64,000 bases of DNA from Ilyonectria destructans (lineage: Eukaryota; Ascomycota; Sordariomycetes; Hypocreales; Nectriaceae): contig JAHEWK010000018.1 of assembly GCA_020740775.1 (NCBI GenBank), positions 868,001 to 932,000 on the forward strand. The letters are read 5' to 3'. Positions 57,392 through 64,000 of the stretch are shown here, in pieces (the first letter of the stretch is position 1; each line of letters starts with the position of its first letter). The translations under genes were made by a program, and so were the position numbers. Under the pieces are notes generated by a model that was given only the letters and a program-made list of their open reading frames with translations, was not told the origin of the DNA and searched no databases.

Positions 57392-58639
57392 ATGGCGGAC
57401 CCAGGACCGAATCATGCCCTCGACTCTCAGTCCCGGGTTGCCAGCGTGATTGCCTTGTCCGCTGCTACCTGCGCTATTGCCGTAGTGTCAGTGGCAATGC
57501 GCCTCTACTCGCGGGCCTTTATCAGCAAATGGGTGGGGATCGATGACTGGTGTATTCTCGCGGCTGGGGTAATGTTGCTCCCGTTGTAGTAACACTGATA
57601 CTTTTTCTAACTGGGCTGAAAGTTTTTCGTTATAGGGACCTCTTTTACAGTAGCGTATCGTCAGTATTCCCCTTGCCTATCGTTGCAAGATGTATCATAC
57701 CCGCTAATGTGAGCTCCAGGAACGCGATATGGTCTTGGTAGGCATACTTGGCTGGCGGAAGAATGGATGACGATTCCTCACATGAAGGTATTCCACTCCC
57801 CACGCTCGGTACAAGTCTGCCGTGAGTCCTCAATTTTAACCATCATTCCCTCGCCTTATAGGTCTTCTATGCCAGCATCATCCTCTACAACGGTGCCTTG
57901 ATCTCTGTCAAGATTTCCTTCCTATTTTTCTACCGCCGCGTCTTTCCCAACACAGGGCTACGCAGACTCTGCCTTTGGTTTCTCGTCGGCATGGGTATTT
58001 GGGGTGCTACCGCAATAGCGCTGAACATCGTACCTTGTATACCTGTCAACGGATTCTGGGACTTTTCGGTGAAGGCCACATGCATCCCGAGCATGGTGGA
58101 CTGGTATCTTCAGTCCCTACTGATGATTGTGACGGATTTTGCAATACTCGCTCTGCCTCTACCGGCCGTTTGGAAGCTCAATGCCCCCCGCCGACAGAAG
58201 ATTGTCATGCTTGGCTGTTTTTCTGTAGGGTTTTTGTAAGTTGGGCACTTTACATCCCCCTTGTTGACCCTTGGGATAATTGTCAGTTGTGGTCTGGGCT
58301 AATGCATGTGGGTTTGTTATCAGGACCTGCCTGATCTCTATCCTCAGGTTATACAGCCTTCGAGTTGCCGCAGACACGACGGATCCAAACTGGGATTATG
58401 TCGATGCTGCCATGTGGTCAGTGGCAGAGGTCAACGTAGCAGTCTTTTGCGCCTGCCTTCCGACCTTGAAGCCGCTGATCAGTGGATGTTCCCGGCGTTT
58501 CACGAATTACTCCAAAGGATGGCGCAGCCACGTTGACATGACGCACCATCATAGCAACGATACCGATGAATTACACGTTGTTGGCGATGAAGGAGCAAGA
58601 GATATGCCAGGTACCTTCGAACTCCATGCGAAAGACTAG
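57392..58639 (+). pseudogene. Second SAT4/rhodopsin-type membrane protein gene, probably frameshifted
   Basis: Family marks occur in order: IDDWCILAAGVMLL, RYGLGRHTWLAEEW, VFYASIILYNGALISVKISF, FYRRVFPNTGLRRL and WSVAEVNVAVFCACLPTLKP. Plausible exons are 57392-57649, 57720-57787, 57862-58235 and 58324-58639; the last two introns are well formed. In exon 1 the frame is lost after VMLLP: a TAG follows at once, while the next frame continues with VVVTLILFLTGLK. A single missing base near 57585 explains both this and the phase of the next exon. Unless it is a sequencing error, the gene is dead after helix 2. The ATG at 57392 is followed by an acceptable leader (MADPGPNHALDSQS). Confidence 0.65.
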
Positions 58640-59349
58640 AATACCAATACAGCGCTTTGTCTGTCTTTGCCTTGTTCATGGAAATGCTCAGATAATCTAC
58701 CAGGGTTATTGTGTCACGGCCCATGTCATGGCCAGGCGGTCAAGACCGGCAGAACGATGAGGCCCACTTTTATACGGGCCAATCCTGTGGCCCCGTCTCG
58801 GGACCGACGCTCCACCAGGACCGACGAAGACGGTCCTGGGCCAACGGCGGTCCCCCGGGGGATACGGCGGTCCACCTAGTATATAGTTATCTGAGGAGTG
58901 CACACCTAGTATAGGCAGCTCCTCAGCTATTAACTACAATTTAATTATATTAAGTATCCTTTACTATACTATTATTTGATATAACTTATCTTTTAAATTT
59001 AATATATCTACTTCCCTGTTATATAAACTAATTAGGATTAGCTTACGATTTCGCAAGTGCGCTAGCGTGCAGCTTTAGTTCCAATTTATTTACGCTTGAA
59101 TTGATAACGTAGCTTGGTTCGGCGTTGACCAACCAGCATCCAACTATGTTCCGGATCGTGGCACAGGGGCAAACCAACAGTCCGGGCATGCGAACACAAC
59201 CCCTGTGAACCTGTTGGCACCTCCCAGATTAGACAGATGGCATGATTTTACCCCGCTTCTCCAATCCTACAAATGGCGAAAAATGTCCTCAATTTCTTCC
59301 ATGTGTCATTATCCGTGCTCCTATGGCATCCGCTCTGTTCCTTGTCAAC
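58640..59349. other. Intergenic with hairpins and AT-rich block
   Basis: A GC-rich stretch with inverted repeats (58815-58926) is followed by an AT-rich block (58930-59035). The right end is the promoter of the methyltransferase. No gene is seen. Confidence 0.5.
58815..58839. repeat. Perfect 9-nt inverted repeat (hairpin)
   Basis: CCAGGACCG and CGGTCCTGG are separated by 7 nt. A second inverted pair (CTGAGGAG 58891-58898 and CTCCTCAG 58919-58926) follows. Confidence 0.7.
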
Positions 59350-60980
59350 ATGTCGGAACCTAAATCTCCAGAGAAAGTTGCCGGGGAGGCTGAAACCGTA
59401 GACAACCTTCCTTCTAGCAATGCCAATTTGGAGCAGGCCACCCCATCTATGGCGGCACCGGCTGCCGATGGGCTCCTCCCGGGCCAACACTGGACCCAAC
59501 TGGCCGAGGTATGTCACTCCGATATAACAGGTGTCTTAAGCAGAACTGGTACAGAACTAAGACATGGGACTTCAACAGCCTGAGACAGATGACGACGAGC
59601 AAGACTCAACTTTGGGCGATAATTCCAGCTCTGCTGCATCAATTTCCTCATCCATCCTCCAGTATAGAACGATCAATGGACGACGATTTCACAGCGAGCA
59701 GGGAAATGCCCAATACTGGTTCGTAGAATCCCATCCGCTCTACTCCACAATCGAGATGAACCAGGAGCACTGACCCGCACTACAGGGTTACCAACGATGA
59801 TCAGTCGAACGAGGCGTTGGATATCAAGTGAGTTTCACACTTATTGAGCAGACGTACCATGTACACTGTGACTTGGGGCACCACTCACACACATCATAGC
59901 CACCATGTCATCACTCTCTTGTTTGGTGGTAAACTCCACAAGGCCCCATTGAATAAGGATAATATACATGTGAGTCTACTCCCTATTGGTGGGAGGCGCT
60001 GGCATGCTAATATGTTGGGCGGCACAGAAAGCCGTCGACATTGGAACAGGAACAGGTACCAGGATCCCATTTATTCAATAATGTAGCTCCTGAAGCGCTA
60101 ACAGTAGTAAACATCTATCAGGCATCTGGGCAATGTACACACTTCCCGCATCTCACCTAACGCCGAGTGGCCACGCTGACCAATCCCAACAGGGACTTTG
60201 CAGATGAATACCCCAATGCAAAAGTAGTCGGCACCGACATCTCGCCCATTCAGCCAAGCTGGGTTCCGGCCAACCTCGAATTGTGAGAAAGAACCGTCCT
60301 CATATAAGATCACTACTGACGACCTGGTCCCTACCTCTCTTCAGTCAAATCGATGATTGTACCCAGGAATGGACATTTGAAGAGGAGTCCCTTAACTATG
60401 TTCACATTCGCTTCTTAGTCGGAAGCGTCGTTGACTGGCCGGCCCTCTTTAAACAAGCTTACAGATGCCTAAAACCCGGCGGGTACATCGAGAGCTACGA
60501 AGGATCGCCGAACATCGGCAGCGACGATGGTACTGTAACCAAGACTAGTGCCATGGGCCAGTGGGGAGAGATCTTTGTCGAAGGAGGGCGAAAGCTTGGG
60601 CGGTCCTTCTCCCTCCTTGAGGATGGGGAACAGAGAAGAGGAATCGAAGCGGCAGGATTTGTGGACATTGAGGAGTCCAATTTCAAGGTGAGGCTCTACT
60701 CTTGAACATCAACACGTCATCTTGGACAGTATTGATTGGAATATAGGTCCCTATCGGTACATGGTCCCAAGACCCTGTCCTTAAAGAAGCTGGTCAGTAC
60801 TTCCAAGCCGCCATTCTACAGGACATTGAAGGTACTCTGCTGTTCATTGCACACCTGCTGGGCTGGTCCAAGGAGGAAATTGGCCTCTTTGGCGCTCACT
60901 ACCGGCGCGAAATCCGATCCAAGTCAATCCACGCCTACTTCAAGCAAAAGGTCGTTTGGGCCAGAAAGCCTCTTGTGTGA
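59350..60980 (+). CDS. LaeA-like SAM-dependent methyltransferase
   Basis: Nine exons (59350-59508, 59579-59718, 59786-59827, 59900-59969, 60028-60055, 60122-60134, 60193-60282, 60345-60687, 60747-60980) join without any frame conflict to 372 residues. Exon 6 is a 13-nt microexon. The domain landmarks are [32 protein letters not shown] motif [20 protein letters not shown] (from residue 138, assembled from three exons), [15 protein letters not shown], and [20 protein letters not shown]. Fungal proteins of this group include regulators of secondary metabolism and many uncharacterised methyltransferases; the target cannot be read here. An in-frame ATG at 59323 would add nine residues. No biosynthetic core enzyme is in the window. 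Confidence 0.9.
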
Positions 60981-61101
60981 TAGAATTTGAAGGACGAGAA
61001 TCTAGGGACGGAAAATTTTGCGACTAGGTTAGGATCAGGTTATGCTGAAAACTTCGCTTCTTCAGGGGGGTCTATTGAGTTACTTAAAAGCATATTACCC
61101 T

Positions 61102-62941
61102 TCAACTGGCTGTCAATATTTTGACATCTTCCTCAAGCCTCGCCACCACTTCCACATAAAAGTTCTGGCTGACGTTCTCATTCTCCAAGCCACCAGTGCT
61201 GAAGACGGTATTTAGACACCAGTCAACGACAGTCGTGTAGTTTATTCCGCCGCTCTCTAGAATCTGACCATTGAAACTTTTCCCAGCCTGATTCGTTGCA
61301 AGAATTGCATCGAGGTCCATGCACTCGGTCATGTCTAGAGTTTCGATGGCCTTTCCAATGATGACTTGGATGAGTAACACGCCGAGGGACAAAACCATCA
61401 GGTTTATCGGTCGCTGTTGGGTAAATGTGTCTTGCTGGGATTGGCCAACATGGCTTTGCTTCGCCTCCGAGATATTTTTAGCCACGAACGGTCGGGACAA
61501 TGAATGCACATTCGAGAGTATGACGTCTTCTTTTCCCCGAAAGAAAAGAACATCGTCCAGTGTAATCATTTTCGTAAGCCATGCCGTGTTGTAGAGGTGC
61601 AAAATGCTGGTTGAAATTGCCAGAGCAATTTTGAGCTTTCTAACGTAGCCCACCTGGGATTCCGACATGTTTCCCTCAAGCAACTGGCGAAGCGTAACTG
61701 TCGTGCCAGGTTCCAGCTGATTTTCTTGAGGGTATAGTCCAAACTTGCGGTGGGTGTCGGTAACATATCCGTAGCAAGATACCGCTGGTCCTTTACGCCA
61801 TCTCGGTATAACTTGGCATAGATTCGACACTCTTGGTAGCACGTATTTCGTTGCCAACTCTGGGTGAAGAACCAAACTCTTGGACACTTCTACTAGTGTC
61901 TTTGTAGCCGATGCCTTCCCTTCTGTCGACGGCCTTTTACTTAGTGAAGCAGGCCACCTAACCATTCGCTTAGACTTTTGGTCGTTTGGTATTGGCGCCA
62001 ACAAAACTGGAGTCGTTGCGGGTTCATGGTCGGGCTCTTCAAGCTGAATAGAAAAACACTCCCAGCGCGCCGGCGGATCTAAAAGAACCATCTCTATTCC
62101 AGTTTCGTTGTTTTGAGAAGGGATGGAACCACCAAACGACCCTAGAACTGCGTGGAAATTGAAATTCCTCGCAATTTGCTCCTCGACGTCGTTCGGCACT
62201 AGAACCGCATTCCTGTGAACCAGTTCGAGGCATACGCGGTGTGGCTTTGCACAACAACACGTGGTCGCATTTCGTAGGGCGTTGAAGATGCTCTGAGACA
62301 GCCCTCTGATGAGGTTAATGACTCGAGCTTGAGAGCGGCGCCGTCTGTTTGGCTCGAGTCTGCAGTTCTGACCAGCAAGCTCGTGGAGAACTGCGTTTCC
62401 GGTCTTGATCCTCGATATGATATTCTCGTAGTCCTTTCTCTTTAGGGTGAAAGACGTCCCCCGTTTTAGTTCTCGGAGAAGCGTGACTCGGTCGGTTAGT
62501 ATCGTCTAGGGAAATGAAGTGTCAGAGCAGTGAGGAATTATGTTGCAAATGTTTCAGTATGCTTACTCCCTTGCCAGCCGCTTGAATACATAGATTATTC
62601 TTCAATTCCTCAGCTGCCTTCTGCATCTCGGTCGCTTGCTCCTCAAACTTCCCAGACGACGTCCAGAGCCGGAGCCGCAGTTGATGGTCGTACGGCTCCC
62701 ACTGCGGTCCAAATGGCGTTTCGAGTAGTGTGTCTATCATTGACAGCGGCACGATACCCTCAAGGAGAACCTCGCATGTTGTTCGAAGTCGGACTTGCTC
62801 GGTTTCGAGATCTTGAATCAAGGCCTTCAGACTCCGCTCCACATTCCTCATCGAGGAAAGAGTGGACTTGTAAGCCTTGAGAGCCTCTATCGCAAGTGGC
62901 AGAACACCAAGGACTACCCCAACCACCTCGAACCCGGACAT
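61102..62941 (-). CDS. DUF7580-type fungal protein
   Basis: Exons 62941-62567 and 62505-61102 (61-nt intron) give 592 residues. The start MSGFEVVGVVLGVLPLAIEAL with the following helical region (YKSTLSSMRNVERSLKALIQ) is the N-terminal module common to this family, which many fungi carry in numerous copies. The C-terminal half contains the conserved stretch VRKLKIALAISTSILHLYNT, then LMVLSLGVLLIQVIIGKAIE, which resembles the last part of a kinase-like fold without catalytic residues. Function is unknown; related N-termini occur in proteins of incompatibility systems, so a role in recognition is possible. An upstream in-frame ATG at 63088 exists, but the 62941 start matches the family. Confidence 0.8.
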
Positions 62942-63272
62942 TGTGCAGTTTACCGGCTTGGGGTGTGAGAAGCCGAGTCTTCGTAAAAATACGGTGTCGT
63001 AAATATGAGGCTGCGAGGTAAACCCCGCATTCCCAAGATGCATACATAGTAAGACCAATGATCTAATAGGTGGCACACATGCATACATGACTCAGCAGGT
63101 TATTAAGAGGGCATTTCTGCCATCACATCACAGTCTCGTAAGCCTTTCTCGAGCGGGGGCGATGACGGTAAACCCAGGCCCGCCATCCACGATTATACCA
63201 CTCCGTGGGATACGTGACGCCATTCGATCACTATCTACTCTTACGCACACTCAGTAATCGGATGATCCAAAA
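62942..63272. promoter_or_regulatory. Divergent promoter region
   Basis: 330 nt between two genes that read away from each other. No specific site is recognised. Confidence 0.4.
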
Positions 63273-64000
63273 ATGGCAGATCCAAATGAGAACCGACCAC
63301 AGTCGCAGATTGCTCTTCTTGTCGCCCATGCTATTTCCTCCTTCAACACTCTCATTTCAACACTCGAAAACCACCAAGTGCAAGCCTCAGCTTCATCTAC
63401 CCTTTCAAGATTCAAATTGTGGGCTGGAAACCTCGGGGCCCATCGTCCATCTGGAAATCGATCATTAGAGTATCGTCTGCGAGACGCATCATTTATTCGA
63501 AATCACCTTATCTCGCTTCTCAACGATCTATGTATCTCAGTCAATGATAGTACGTTCCCACAGCATAAGAGCCCCTATATTCCGCTCACTTCATTCAGCG
63601 ATATCAACGGCAATCAAGGAGACTCCTCTCGCGGAATCTGAGACAGTCCATGACTACATCGAGGATGAGTTGGCAGAGTATTTTCAAGATGATGAAGCCT
63701 CCGATGAATCAGAGATTGAGAAAAGCCTCCACTACATAAACCATGTCGTCAACTGCCTTCTCAGACTGTCTATGACAATAGCCAATCCAACACCACATGA
63801 TCAGTTCAAATGCAAGGCTGGAATGGACGCTGTTAAATACTACGAGCGATGGAATTTGCAGCATGTCGGAGAGAAATTCCCCAGTGCTGAGCACATGGTT
63901 GCCAAGCGACTCGCCAAAGCAATGGCCCAAAGGCGCCAGTACTTCACGTATCGAGAGGAACATGCCAACCGACTTGCCGAAGGGCTGGACGGGGCTGAGG
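63273..64000 (+). CDS. Fungal accessory protein, N-terminal part (often followed by C2H2 zinc fingers)
   Basis: Exons 63273-63549 and 63599->64000 (49-nt intron, GTACGT donor) leave the window on the right, giving about 226 residues so far. The conserved pattern is MDAVKYYERWNLQH, then AEHMVAKRLAKAMAQRRQYF and YREEHANRLAEGL. I associate this with large fungal proteins that continue into C2H2 zinc-finger or ankyrin regions, but that part is not visible here. The N-terminus is rich in Ser and Gln and has no signal peptide. An acidic stretch (EDELAEYFQDDEASDESEIE) precedes the conserved pattern. Function unknown. Confidence 0.7.

Noticed and set aside
1..64000. CRISPR array, rRNA or tRNA genes, full-length retrotransposon
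   Set aside because: No spaced direct repeats, no rRNA-like sequence, no clear A/B-box tRNA pair, and no reverse transcriptase or integrase motifs were seen by eye; a tRNA scan was not possible here.

Overview
The window is chromosomal DNA of a filamentous ascomycete (Pezizomycotina, probably a Sordariomycete; species not identifiable from sequence alone). The reasons are short introns of about 45-90 nt with GTNNGT donors, CTNAC branch sites and AG acceptors, and gene families typical of these fungi: Zn2Cys6 regulators, MFS and siderophore transporters, HET, NACHT-type and ankyrin proteins, SAT4/rhodopsin-type membrane proteins and LaeA-like methyltransferases. Several AT-rich islands with transition-biased decay suggest past repeat-induced point mutation (RIP).

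Layout. 1-1439: 5' part of a NACHT protein running off the left edge. 3.1-6.3 kb: a DHA1-type MFS transporter converging on a secreted intradiol dioxygenase. 7.0-12.0 kb: a large ankyrin protein with a fungal STAND-type N-terminus, then an F-box-like protein, with a decayed inverted-repeat element between them. 12.6-18.8 kb: a gentisate catabolic unit made of gentisate 1,2-dioxygenase and a fumarylpyruvate hydrolase-type enzyme diverging from a promoter full of CGGAA/TTCCG sites, a Zn2Cys6 regulator and a GFA-family protein. 19.3-24.5 kb: an intracellular GH3 beta-glucosidase with a sugar permease on the same strand. 26.2-30.2 kb: a DHA2 drug-type transporter and a siderophore transporter whose start codon directly follows the stop of an in-frame upstream ORF. 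31.1-36.8 kb: an F-box/ankyrin protein and a HET-domain gene that needs an unusual intron or carries a frameshift. 38.2-39.2 kb: a secreted HAD phosphatase.

39.5-44.5 kb: two nitrilases diverging from one promoter that holds two CGG-N11-CCG palindromes, followed by a Zn2Cys6 regulator. This is the clearest candidate for a small, little-described self-contained system in the window. 44.9-46.2 kb: an NmrA-like protein. 46.5-48.4 kb: a broken nucleoside-phosphorylase-like gene, then an ORF containing 28 hexanucleotide repeats, bracketed by two telomere-like direct repeats. 49.0-50.4 kb: an intact SAT4-type membrane protein. 51.2-52.4 kb: a degenerate gene. 53.5-54.7 kb: a PAP2 lipid phosphatase. 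54.7-57.4 kb: gene-poor, AT-rich sequence. 57.4-58.6 kb: a frameshifted second SAT4-type gene. 59.4-61.0 kb: a nine-exon LaeA-like methyltransferase. 61.1-62.9 kb: a DUF7580-like protein. 63.3 kb to the edge: the 5' part of another fungal accessory gene.

Overall this is an accessory region. It mixes small catabolic modules (gentisate, nitriles, beta-glucosides), transporters, and many genes of the kinds linked to fungal self/non-self recognition, several of them broken. Exon boundaries were derived by hand by checking reading-frame continuity across GT/AG sites; none has transcript support here.
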